Of a DNA stretch of 5,108 nucleotides, positions 1 to 5,108 are shown piece after piece. The stretch's first letter is position 1. Each line of letters starts with the position of its first letter. Below the pieces are notes generated by a model. It saw only the letters and a program-made list of their open reading frames with translations, made no database searches and was not told where the DNA came from. A program made the translations under genes and the position numbers. The DNA comes from Brevundimonas sp. (GTDB taxonomy: Bacteria > Pseudomonadota > Alphaproteobacteria > Caulobacterales > Caulobacteraceae): assembly GCF_031082345.1 (NCBI RefSeq), contig NZ_JAVHLH010000204.1, forward strand, positions 1 through 5,108. The letters are read 5' to 3'.

Positions 1-228
1 CCAGCGCACCCGTCCCGCCCGCGCCTGACCGGCCAGGGCCGTCAGGGCGTTGAGCGCCACCCCGGCGGCCGAGGCGCCGATGGCGACGTGCGGATCCTGC
101 ACCCCGACCACATACAGCAGCAGCGGCACGGCCAGCACCGAGCCGCCGCCGCCGAACACCGTCAGCAGGAGGGCCACGAGGCTCCCGCTGAACACCGCCA
201 GCAACAGCTGAACGACACTGGCGTCCAT
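1..228 (-). CDS. TauE/SafE-family sulfite/sulfonate exporter, N-terminal part (cut by window edge)
   Basis: Predicted inner-membrane permease of the TauE/SafE (DUF81) family, which exports sulfite, sulfoacetate or related anions. Only the first 76 residues are here; the gene runs off the left edge with no stop, while full family members are about 240-270 residues. Seen: a hydrophobic first helix (about residues 6-24), the family's glycine-rich FGGGGS (25-30), then a second hydrophobic stretch VLAVPLLLYVVG (31-42) and the small-residue run GASAAGVALNALTAL (51-65), typical of TauE repeats. The ATG lies 4 bp after the rhodanese stop, with a weak AGGGG Shine-Dalgarno about 12 nt upstream inside that gene, so it is probably co-transcribed and perhaps translationally coupled. 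As last gene of a persulfide-responsive operon its likely cargo is sulfite; substrate is inferred from context only. Confidence 0.85.
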   Translation of the reverse strand, partial: MDASVVQLLLAVFSGSLVALLLTVFGGGGSVLAVPLLLYVVGVQDPHVAIGASAAGVALNALTALAGQARAGRVRW

Positions 229-232
229 GGCG

Positions 233-559
233 TCACGCCGCCCCTGTGACCGTGGGCAGGCCCTGGGCCTTCCAGGCGTTCAGCCCGCCGTCCAGCACGA
301 AGGCCTCGCCGGGAACGCAGGCGGCCAGGCGGACGCAGTTCATGCCGGTGCGGGCGCCGGAGCGGCACATATAGATGACCTCGCGGCCCGGATGGACGTC
401 GAGGTCGGCCGCCTCGAAGACGGACAGGGGCTTGACGACGCTGCCGGCGATCCGCTCCTGGGCGACCTCGGCGGGCTCGCGGATGTCGACCAGAACGGCC
501 TTGCCGGACTGAATGCGGGCCGCGACTTCGGCGGCGGAAAGGGGGGTGAGCACGGCCAT
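233..559 (-). CDS. Single-domain rhodanese (sulfurtransferase)
   Basis: A 108-residue, single-domain rhodanese, the usual length for stand-alone cytoplasmic members. Rhodaneses carry sulfane sulfur on an active-site cysteine and pass it to acceptors such as sulfite, cyanide or glutathione. Seen: an N-terminal segment with VLVDIREPAE (residues 22-31, the CH2A-like region), the catalytic loop CRSGARTG with Cys65 as persulfide-forming residue, and the C-terminal signature GGLNAWKAQGLP (91-102). Two further cysteines (Cys75, Cys81) follow the catalytic helix. There is no signal peptide. The start codon lies 3 bp after the stop of the ArsR-type gene, with a good AAGGA Shine-Dalgarno at 569-573, 9 nt from the ATG. 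Next to a persulfide dioxygenase the likely job is exchange between glutathione persulfide, sulfite and thiosulfate; this role is inferred, the fold is clear. Confidence 0.93.
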   Translation of the reverse strand: MAVLTPLSAAEVAARIQSGKAVLVDIREPAEVAQERIAGSVVKPLSVFEAADLDVHPGREVIYMCRSGARTGMNCVRLAACVPGEAFVLDGGLNAWKAQGLPTVTGAA

Positions 560-562
560 GGA

Positions 563-889
563 TCAGTTTCCTTGAACAGGGGGGCAATAGATGTCGGCGA
601 GCACGGCGATGAGTTTCAGGGCCGCCGGCTCGGCGATGCGGTACAGAATCGACACGCCCTCCCGCCGGGCGGTGACCAGGCCTTCCTCGCGCAGCACCGC
701 GAGGTGTTGCGACAGGGCGGACTGGGACAGATCCGCGAGCGGCAGCAGCTCGCCGACGGCGCGTTCGCCCTCGCCCAGCTGGCACAGGATCATCAGCCGC
801 TTCTCGTTGGAAAGCGCCTTCAGAAGCCGCGCCGCGTCGCCGGCGCGGGTCTGGAATTGCTGGAGGGGGGGCGGGTGTGCGTCGATCAT
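563..889 (-). CDS. bigR: ArsR-family persulfide-sensing repressor (BigR/SqrR/YgaV type)
   Basis: A 108-residue winged-helix regulator of the ArsR family. Seen: the helix start LLKALSNEKRLMILCQL (residues 22-38), the recognition helix DLSQSALSQHLAVLREEGLV (53-72), the wing TARREGVSILYRI (73-85) and a C-terminal dimerisation helix ending IYCPP. It has exactly two cysteines, Cys36 and Cys102, 66 residues apart. From memory this matches the redox pair of BigR (Cys42/Cys108) and SqrR (Cys41/Cys107), which form a disulfide or polysulfide bridge when persulfides accumulate and then leave DNA. Typical metal-binding ArsR motifs such as ELCVCDL are absent. It heads an operon with rhodanese and TauE genes and diverges from a persulfide dioxygenase gene, the classic bigR context. 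No Shine-Dalgarno precedes the ATG, and the predicted transcription start falls at or next to it, suggesting a leaderless mRNA. Symbol by analogy; sqrR would be equally fair. Confidence 0.92.
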   Translation of the reverse strand: MIDAHPPPLQQFQTRAGDAARLLKALSNEKRLMILCQLGEGERAVGELLPLADLSQSALSQHLAVLREEGLVTARREGVSILYRIAEPAALKLIAVLADIYCPPVQGN

Positions 890-896
890 GCCGGTC

Positions 897-924
897 TATA
901 TATGCGGAGTTGCTAATTTAGCAA
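897..924 (-). promoter_or_regulatory. Predicted promoter of the bigR-rhodanese-TauE operon
   Basis: On the minus strand TTGCTA (924 to 919) and TATATA (902 to 897) are 16 bp apart, a mirror image of the rightward promoter. Transcription would start around 890, immediately before or at the ATG at 889, so the repressor mRNA would have essentially no leader. Its -35 box is the right arm of the palindrome. The two divergent promoters therefore overlap in their -35 regions and probably cannot be occupied by polymerase at the same time. Confidence 0.5.
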
Positions 925-937
925 TAGCTAATATATA
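910..937 (+). promoter_or_regulatory. Predicted promoter of the persulfide dioxygenase gene
   Basis: A -35-like TTGCTA (910-915) and a -10-like TATATA (932-937) are separated by 16 bp; TATAAA at 934-939 with an 18-bp spacer is an alternative. Transcription would begin near 944, giving a leader of about 20 nt that contains a GGAG Shine-Dalgarno (950-953), 10 nt before the ATG at 964. Its -35 box lies within the left arm of the palindrome, so a bound repressor would block it. Confidence 0.55.
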
Positions 938-963
938 AAGGCGCGAACCGGAGACAGATCACC

Positions 964-1830
964 ATGACGCCATCCCCCTCCGTCGAAGGCTTCTTCGACC
1001 CCGCCACCCACACGATCACTTATCTGGTGGCCGATCCGGCCACCGGCGCGGCGGTCCTGATCGATCCCGTGCTGGACTTCGACGCCGCCGCGGGACGCGT
1101 GGAAACCACCTCGCTCGAAAAGGTGCTGGCCCGGATCGCCGAGCGGGGTCTCAGGCTGGAGCGCGTGCTCGAGACCCACGCCCACGCCGACCACCTTTCG
1201 GGCGCCGACGAGATCCGCCGGCGCACCGGCGCGCCGATCGGCATCGGCAGCCGCATCACCGAGGTGCAGAAGGTCTTCGGCGTCCTGTTCGAGGCGCATG
1301 ACGTCACCGCGGACGGGGTCGTGTTCGACAGCCTCTTCGCCGACGGCGCGCGCTTCGACCTCGGAACCCTCCAGGTCGAGGTTCTGCATACCCCCGGCCA
1401 CACGCCCGCCTGCGTCAGCTACCGGATCGGCGACGCGGTCTTCACCGGCGACACCCTGTTCATGCCGGACTACGGCACGGCCCGATGCGACTTCCCGGGC
1501 GGCGATGCGCGGACCCTGTATCGCTCGATCCAGCGTCTGCTCGCCCTGCCGCCGGAGACGCGGATGTTCGTCGGCCACGACTACCTGCCCGAGGGCCGCG
1601 AGGACTATCGCTGGGAGACCACGGTGGCGGCCCAGAAGGCCGGCAACATCCACGTCGGGGGCGGCCGCACCGAGGACGAGTTCGTCGCCCTGCGCGAGGC
1701 GCGCGACGCGACGCTCAAGGCCCCGGCCCTGATCCTGCCGTCGCTGCAGATCAACATCCGCGCCGGGGCCCTGCCCCCTCCGGAAGCCTCCGGACGCCGC
1801 TTCCTCAAGCTTCCGCTGACCGCGGTCTAG
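964..1830 (+). CDS. Persulfide dioxygenase (ETHE1/Blh-like, metallo-beta-lactamase fold)
   Basis: A 288-residue MBL-fold protein of the persulfide dioxygenase family, which uses mononuclear Fe(II) and O2 to oxidise glutathione persulfide to glutathione and sulfite in the cytoplasm. Seen: THAHADHLSGA (residues 71-81) with the HxHxDH metal motif, HTPGHTPAC (142-150), FTGDTLF (160-166) and GHDY (204-207). By analogy with ETHE1 the iron ligands would be His72, His146 and Asp163. The segment GTARCDFPGGDARTLYRS (171-188) matches the family's conserved region around the glutathione site. The spacing from first His to PGHT is longer than I recall for mitochondrial ETHE1 and fits the bacterial Blh group of bigR operons. 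There is no fused rhodanese or DUF442 domain; a separate rhodanese gene lies in the divergent operon. The ATG is supported by GGAG 10 nt upstream. A simple hydrolase such as glyoxalase II is less likely given the context and the GDARTLY signature. Confidence 0.92.
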   Translation: MTPSPSVEGFFDPATHTITYLVADPATGAAVLIDPVLDFDAAAGRVETTSLEKVLARIAERGLRLERVLETHAHADHLSGADEIRRRTGAPIGIGSRITEVQKVFGVLFEAHDVTADGVVFDSLFADGARFDLGTLQVEVLHTPGHTPACVSYRIGDAVFTGDTLFMPDYGTARCDFPGGDARTLYRSIQRLLALPPETRMFVGHDYLPEGREDYRWETTVAAQKAGNIHVGGGRTEDEFVALREARDATLKAPALILPSLQINIRAGALPPPEASGRRFLKLPLTAV

Positions 1831-1872
1831 CAGGGCGCGCGGTTCCGGGGCGGCCTTCGGAGGCGGACGGAC

Positions 1873-2727
1873 TCACACCCCGTCCGGCATCGTCCCCGAG
1901 GTGATGGCGATCCGGCCGATCAGACCCTTGACGATCAGGTCCAGCGCGGAGCCCTCGCGATAGTCGGCGGCGGCGACGAAATTGACCCGGTCCTCGGAGA
2001 TCAGGCCGTAGATCTTCTGCTGGTCCCGGTCCGAATTGCGCGGGTCGTAGACGGCGATCGAATAGCCGCCCTTGGTGTGCATCATCTTCATGGTCGGCAC
2101 GTCGGTGTCGCCGTCGCCGAGGAAGATCATCCGCTCGAACGGCACCGGCCGGTCGTCGTCGGCCATGAAGCGGTTGATCTTCTCGTGCTCCCAGTGATTG
2201 AGAACGCCCTTGTTGATGCGGAACAGATACTGGGTTTTGGTGGTGTAGTTGACGCCGACCGCCGGCCAGATCGCCACGCCCTTGTCGTCGTAGACGAATT
2301 TCGACGCGAACACGTGCCGGAACTCCGGCCGGATCGGGCAGCCCTCGATCATCTCCTCCAGCCCCGCCGAGATGATGTAGTGCTCGATCTCGAGGCCGTA
2401 TTTCGCGCCCACGGCGTTGATGCGGTCGAACCAGCCCTTGCCGGTCAGGTCGGACTTAAGCCCGTCGAACAGCTTCACGTCCTGGCCGTGGTCGCGCAGG
2501 GTCTTGCGGGTGATCGGGTCGCCGTTCTCGCGCGCCCGCTGCAGCATCAGCTGCATGTACATCAGGATGTTGTCCCCGTCGGCCTCGCGCGTCAGCCGGT
2601 CGGCCTCGCCCCAGAAGTCGCCGATGTCCATGCCCACCGAGGGGATGAAGGTGACCTCCTGCATATTGCCCCGGGCGAGGGTGCCGTCGAAGTCGTAGAT
2701 CAGCGCGGTCTTGAGCGGCTTGGCCAT
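1873..2727 (-). CDS. HAD-superfamily hydrolase, phosphoserine-phosphatase-like
   Basis: A 284-residue haloacid-dehalogenase-type phosphohydrolase with all four catalytic motifs. Motif I is YDFDGTL with nucleophile Asp12 and acid/base Asp14; motif II is Ser120 in YIISAG; motif III is probably Lys164 in YTTKTQYLFRINKG; motif IV is LGDGDTD with Asp205 and Asp209 as Mg2+ ligands. The helical region between motifs I and II (about 20-110) is the C1-type cap placement seen in phosphoserine-phosphatase-like HADs. It is longer than a typical SerB catalytic domain and I see no ACT domain, so serine biosynthesis is not implied and the substrate is unknown. No signal peptide or membrane segment is seen. 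It lies 147 bp downstream of divL on the same strand, separated by a repeat-filled spacer that may hold its own promoter, and converges on the dioxygenase gene. The Shine-Dalgarno is weak (TGGA about 9 nt before the ATG). Confidence 0.88.
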   Translation of the reverse strand: MAKPLKTALIYDFDGTLARGNMQEVTFIPSVGMDIGDFWGEADRLTREADGDNILMYMQLMLQRARENGDPITRKTLRDHGQDVKLFDGLKSDLTGKGWFDRINAVGAKYGLEIEHYIISAGLEEMIEGCPIRPEFRHVFASKFVYDDKGVAIWPAVGVNYTTKTQYLFRINKGVLNHWEHEKINRFMADDDRPVPFERMIFLGDGDTDVPTMKMMHTKGGYSIAVYDPRNSDRDQQKIYGLISEDRVNFVAAADYREGSALDLIVKGLIGRIAITSGTMPDGV

Positions 2728-2757
2728 GGCGGCGTCCAGGGGCGAGGGGCGAGGGTC

Positions 2758-2813
2758 GAGTCAGCGAGAGCGCTAGTGACTGCGGGGGCGGGTGTCAAAG
2801 AGGAGTCAGCGAG
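2758..2813 (+). repeat. 11-bp direct repeat inside the divL/HAD spacer
   Basis: GAGTCAGCGAG occurs at 2758-2768 and again at 2803-2813, exactly 45 bp apart start to start. The first copy overlaps the end of the left inverted-repeat arm. The two copies bracket the possible HAD-gene promoter, so they could be paired regulator sites or simply internal repeats of the same mobile or slippage-derived element. Confidence 0.6.
2770..2798 (-). promoter_or_regulatory. Possible promoter of the HAD hydrolase gene
   Basis: On the minus strand a consensus TTGACA (2798 to 2793) is followed after 17 bp by TAGCGC. Read in the Caulobacter housekeeping style (TTGACgS, 10-14 bp, GCTANAWC) it is TTGACAC, 14 bp, ACTAGCGC, a good -35 with a mediocre -10. 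Transcription would start around 2763, about 35 nt before the ATG at 2727. It sits between the inverted-repeat arms. Weak support; the HAD gene may instead be transcribed from upstream of divL. Confidence 0.3.
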
Positions 2814-2840
2814 CGCGGTGTTCCCTCGCCCCTCGACCCT

Positions 2841-2902
2841 CGCCCCTATCCCAGCCTCAACTCCGGCGGCGCCCCTATCCCAGCCTCAACTCCGGCGGCG
2901 CC
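2841..2902. repeat. Exact 29-bp tandem duplication covering the divL 3' end and stop
   Basis: The unit at 2842-2870 is repeated without change at 2871-2899, and the period-29 identity runs over 2841-2902. The copy at 2871-2899 encodes the last residues (PPELRLG) and TAG stop of divL; the other copy lies just downstream of the stop as non-coding sequence with a second TAG at 2846-2848. Because both copies are identical, the protein end is the same with one or two units. The duplicated block abuts the right arm of the inverted repeat, sharing CGCCCC (2841-2846). Confidence 0.9.
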
Positions 2903-5108
2903 GCCACGCCGGCCGCTTCCAGCGGCAGGTGCAGGATGAAGGCCGCGCCCTTGCCCGGTTCGCTCTCCACCTCGGCCCAGCCGCCGTGCAGTTCGACCAG
3001 GGCCTTGACCAGGGCGAGGCCGACGCCCGGACCGCCCCGCTCGCGCTTGACGAAGCGGTCGAAGACATGGGCCTGCAGGTGATAGGGAATGCCCCGCCCG
3101 GTGTCCTCGACCCGGATGCGCACCTCGGACGGCGCGGCCTCGGCGGTCAGGGTCACGGCCCCGCCCTCCGACACGGCCCGGGCGGCGTTGTCGAGCAGAT
3201 ACTCCAGCGCCTGCCCGACCCGCTGGGCGTCCGCCCGGATCGGCTTCAGACCCGTCGGGCAGGTCACGGTCAGGACCGCGCCGCGTCCCTCGATCCGCTC
3301 GCGCACCGTGGCCGCCGCCTCCTCGAGCAGGTCGCTGACGCGCACGTCGCCGAGGGTCAGCTCCATCTCGCCGGCGTCGATCTGGGCCATGTCCAGCACG
3401 TCGTCGATCGATCCGGCCAGCTGGCTGGCGGCGACGCGGATGGCCCCGGCGTGCTGGCGGCTGCGCTCGGGCAGGTCGGCCTGGGTCTCCAGCAGTTCGG
3501 AATAGCCGACGATGGTCGTCAGCGGCGTGCGCAGCTCGTAGCTGACGCTGCCGACGAACTCGCGCTTCAGCGCGGTGCTCTCTTCCAGCGCCTGGGCCTT
3601 GGCCGCCAGCGCCTGCTCCAGCCCGCGCCGGGCGGTGATGTCCGAGAAGGCCACCAGGGTGGCGCCGTCCGGCAGGGGCCGGGTCTGCCACGAGGCGATT
3701 CGGCCGTCCGCCGTGCGGCCCTCGCCCGAGATCGGCACCCGGCTCTCCGGGTCGGGGTCTGCCACCCGCGCCTTCAGTCCCAGCCACAGGGCCGGGTCGG
3801 GCATGGTCGACTGGCACAGGGCGGCCACGGCGTCGAAATCCCCGGCCGCGTCCAGCGCCTCGCCGCTCACGCCCCAGAAGGTGTCGAAGGCCTCGTTGTG
3901 CAGGCGGATGCGGCCGTCCGAGCCGAACACGGCCACAGCGTCGTTGAGCTTGTCCAGCGTCGCCTTCTGCACCTGGATCTGGGCGTTGAACCGGCTGCGC
4001 AGCTTCAGCTCGTCGGTGATGTCCGAGAACAGCAGCAGCACCCCGCCCAGCGGGTGCGGCTGGCGCACCACCCTGAGCGTCCGCCCGTCGGGCAGGGACC
4101 AGCTGTCGTCCGGCGCGGCCTCGGCGGCGCCGTAGAAGTCCAGCTCATTGGCCTTCCAGCCGGCGTAGTCGATGACCTCGGGCAGCAGCCGGCGCTGGCG
4201 CAGCCGGTCCAGCAGCTCGGCATGCGTCGGCCGTTCGTCCAGCCAGGCCGGGTCGATGTTGAACAGGGTCTGGAAGGCGGTGTTGTGGAAGGCCAGCCGC
4301 TTCGACGGGCCGAAAATGGCCACGGCGTCGGCGAGGTGATTCAGCGTCTCGTCATGGGCCTCGACGTGACGGCGCAGGGTGTCGCGCGTCTCCTCCGCCT
4401 CGGTCATGTCCAGCGCGAAGGCCAGCACCGCCCCGGCCCCGCCGGGGGCCGGCTCGGCCACGATCCGCCACGCCCGCCGCCGTCCGCCGCCGGTGGTCCA
4501 GCGGAACCCCTCCTGACGCTGATGCAGCCGTCCGGCCTCGGCCACGATGGCGTCGGCCCCGCGGTCGAAACTCAGCCTCTTGTCGCGCGCGGCGTCGATG
4601 CTGTCGGCCTTCATCTCGGCCAGCCAGGCCTTGTTGGCCCAGGCCAGCCGTCCGGCGGCGTCGGTGATCCAGGTCGGGGCGGGATAGGCGTCCGCCAACA
4701 GGCCCAGGCCGCTCTCGGCCGCCGTTCCGACTAGGCCCAGACGCGACAGCCGCAGCCACGCCGCCCCGGCCGAGGACCGGCCCTCGACCGCCCAGGCCCC
4801 GCCCACGCCGTCCAGCACGGCGTCAAAGGGTTCGCCCTGATCGATCAGGGCGTCCAGCCGGGGGCCCGCCGAGGCCCGAACCGCATCCAGCACCACCAGC
4901 GCCGGATCGACATCGGCGCCGTCCTCGCCGGCCAGCTCACGGGTGATGGCGCTCCACGCCGCCGGGGCGCCCAGCCGCCGGGTCTGGCCGTCCGGAGTCA
5001 GGGCCAGCCGGGCGTCCTCGAACGCCGCAGGCATGATCGGCCAACTCGGATAGGGCGGCGCGAAGCCCGTCGCCGCGTAGCTCACGAGGAAACGGCGTTC
5101 CAGGATCG
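2875..5108 (-). CDS. divL: DivL-like cell-cycle pseudo-histidine kinase (Tyr in place of the phospho-acceptor His), 5' end beyond window
   Basis: Numbering from an in-frame GTG at 5085 gives 736 residues. The frame stays open to the window edge (about 7 more codons), so the true start lies outside and a membrane anchor may be missing. Seen: a possible degenerate PAS (about 20-125), clearer PAS domains at about 133-230, 250-360 and 379-485, each followed by a helical linker, then a DHp helix and an ATPase domain. The H-box reads SVSYELRTPL with Tyr516 where kinases have His (codon 3538-3540). The ATPase domain keeps its N box (LLDNAARA, Asn633), G1 (VEDTGRGIP) and G2 (GPGVGLALVK). Caulobacter DivL is 769 residues with Tyr550, leaving 219 residues after it; here 220 remain. 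Known role: DivL binds phospho-DivK and controls the CckA-CtrA relay at the cell pole, largely without kinase activity of its own. The HAD gene lies downstream on the same strand. Confidence 0.93.
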   Translation of the reverse strand, partial: ILERRFLVSYAATGFAPPYPSWPIMPAAFEDARLALTPDGQTRRLGAPAAWSAITRELAGEDGADVDPALVVLDAVRASAGPRLDALIDQGEPFDAVLDGVGGAWAVEGRSSAGAAWLRLSRLGLVGTAAESGLGLLADAYPAPTWITDAAGRLAWANKAWLAEMKADSIDAARDKRLSFDRGADAIVAEAGRLHQRQEGFRWTTGGGRRRAWRIVAEPAPGGAGAVLAFALDMTEAEETRDTLRRHVEAHDETLNHLADAVAIFGPSKRLAFHNTAFQTLFNIDPAWLDERPTHAELLDRLRQRRLLPEVIDYAGWKANELDFYGAAEAAPDDSWSLPDGRTLRVVRQPHPLGGVLLLFSDITDELKLRSRFNAQIQVQKATLDKLNDAVAVFGSDGRIRLHNEAFDTFWGVSGEALDAAGDFDAVAALCQSTMPDPALWLGLKARVADPDPESRVPISGEGRTADGRIASWQTRPLPDGATLVAFSDITARRGLEQALAAKAQALEESTALKREFVGSVSYELRTPLTTIVGYSELLETQADLPERSRQHAGAIRVAASQLAGSIDDVLDMAQIDAGEMELTLGDVRVSDLLEEAAATVRERIEGRGAVLTVTCPTGLKPIRADAQRVGQALEYLLDNAARAVSEGGAVTLTAEAAPSEVRIRVEDTGRGIPYHLQAHVFDRFVKRERGGPGVGLALVKALVELHGGWAEVESEPGKGAAFILHLPLEAAGVAAPPELRLG

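Larger units (their letters stand above)
897..937. promoter_or_regulatory. Symmetric AT-rich operator in the divergent bigR/dioxygenase promoter
   Basis: A perfect 15-bp palindrome TTGCTAA-T-TTAGCAA occupies 910-924, centred on 917. Around the same centre, TATATAT at 897-903 mirrors ATATATA at 931-937, so 15 of 20 base pairs over 41 bp are symmetric. A third, partial half-site (AGCTAA, 926-931) forms an additional overlapping inverted repeat with 918-922. The block is a clear AT-rich island in very GC-rich DNA. ArsR-type dimers bind such palindromes, and BigR operators are known to be AT-rich and to cover promoter elements. The site is therefore inferred to be the autoregulatory operator that silences both directions until persulfide is present. 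The symmetry is read directly; binding is inferred. Confidence 0.75.
2739..2846. repeat. Inverted repeat with heptamer-built arms (REP/MITE-like intergenic element)
   Basis: The left arm is three head-to-tail 7-bp units, GGGGCGA, GGGGCGA, GGGTCGA (2739-2759). The right arm is the reverse-complement type, TCGCCCC, TCGACCC, TCGCCCC (2826-2846). Aligning them gives a perfect 15-bp inverted repeat, GGGGCGAGGGTCGAG at 2746-2760 against 2832-2846, with 71 bp between. No T-rich tract follows in either direction, so it does not look like an intrinsic terminator. It could be a dispersed palindromic element, an mRNA 3'-end stabilising structure after divL, or a slippage-generated satellite. No transposase is linked. 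Copy number elsewhere in the genome cannot be seen from here. Confidence 0.75.

Noticed and set aside
563..889. Metal-sensing (arsenic or cadmium/zinc) function for the ArsR-type protein
   Set aside because: No ELCVC-type or other metal-binding cysteine cluster is present, and the neighbours are sulfur genes, not metal-resistance genes.
227..916. Plus-strand open frame opposite the rhodanese and regulator genes (about 229 codons)
   Set aside because: It overlaps two well-supported minus-strand genes with family motifs, shows no domain of its own and runs through the operator region.
1853..1864. Small hairpin GCCT-TCGG-AGGC between the converging dioxygenase and HAD genes, as a bidirectional terminator
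   Set aside because: Only a 4-bp stem with no T-tract on either side; such matches are common in GC-rich DNA. The 42-bp gap probably ends both transcripts but I see no convincing signal.
2746..2846. Inverted repeat as an intrinsic terminator of divL
   Set aside because: The loop would be 71 nt and no U-rich run follows the stem in the direction of transcription.
2077..4734. A very long open frame on the plus strand, antisense to divL and the HAD gene (about 885 codons)
   Set aside because: Composition is typical of an antisense shadow in high-GC DNA (His-, Gly-, Arg-, Leu-rich, no recognisable domain). It spans two clear minus-strand genes and the repeat spacer.
5083..5085. GTG at 5085 as the real start of divL
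   Set aside because: The frame remains open upstream to the window edge, no good Shine-Dalgarno precedes it, and the comparison with DivL (Tyr550) predicts about 34 further N-terminal residues.

Overview
The window is very GC-rich with strong third-position GC bias. It looks like chromosomal DNA of an alphaproteobacterium of the Caulobacterales type (Caulobacter, Brevundimonas or a relative). The best evidence for this is a large multi-PAS histidine-kinase homologue whose phospho-acceptor histidine is replaced by tyrosine (VSYELRTPL). That is the hallmark of DivL, the cell-cycle pseudokinase of this group. No RNA genes, CRISPR array, transposase or phage genes are visible.

Left part (1-1830) is a compact sulfur-detoxification module built around a divergent promoter. 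Leftward runs a tight operon: an ArsR-type persulfide-sensing repressor of the BigR/SqrR kind (563-889), a single-domain rhodanese (233-559) and a TauE/SafE-type sulfite/organosulfonate exporter cut by the window edge (1-228), with gaps of only 3-4 bp. Rightward is a metallo-beta-lactamase-fold persulfide dioxygenase (964-1830). Between them lies an AT-rich 41-bp, nearly symmetric element (897-937) that contains both predicted promoters and a perfect 15-bp palindrome, probably the repressor's operator. The inferred logic is that persulfide or polysulfide oxidises the sensor's cysteine pair and releases the DNA. The dioxygenase then converts glutathione persulfide to sulfite, the rhodanese moves sulfane sulfur (for example persulfide plus sulfite to thiosulfate), and the membrane protein exports sulfite.

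Right part (1873-5108) is on the minus strand: the 3' nearly complete divL (2875 to beyond 5108), followed by a HAD-superfamily, phosphoserine-phosphatase-like hydrolase (1873-2727). The 147-bp gap between them is unusual. It holds a 15-bp inverted repeat built from 7-bp units, an 11-bp direct repeat, a possible promoter for the HAD gene, and an exact 29-bp tandem duplication of the divL 3' end including its stop codon. The dioxygenase and HAD genes converge with 42 bp between their stop codons.

Most of the window is recognisable. The least explained parts are the repeat-filled divL/HAD spacer and the symmetric divergent promoter with a probably leaderless repressor mRNA.
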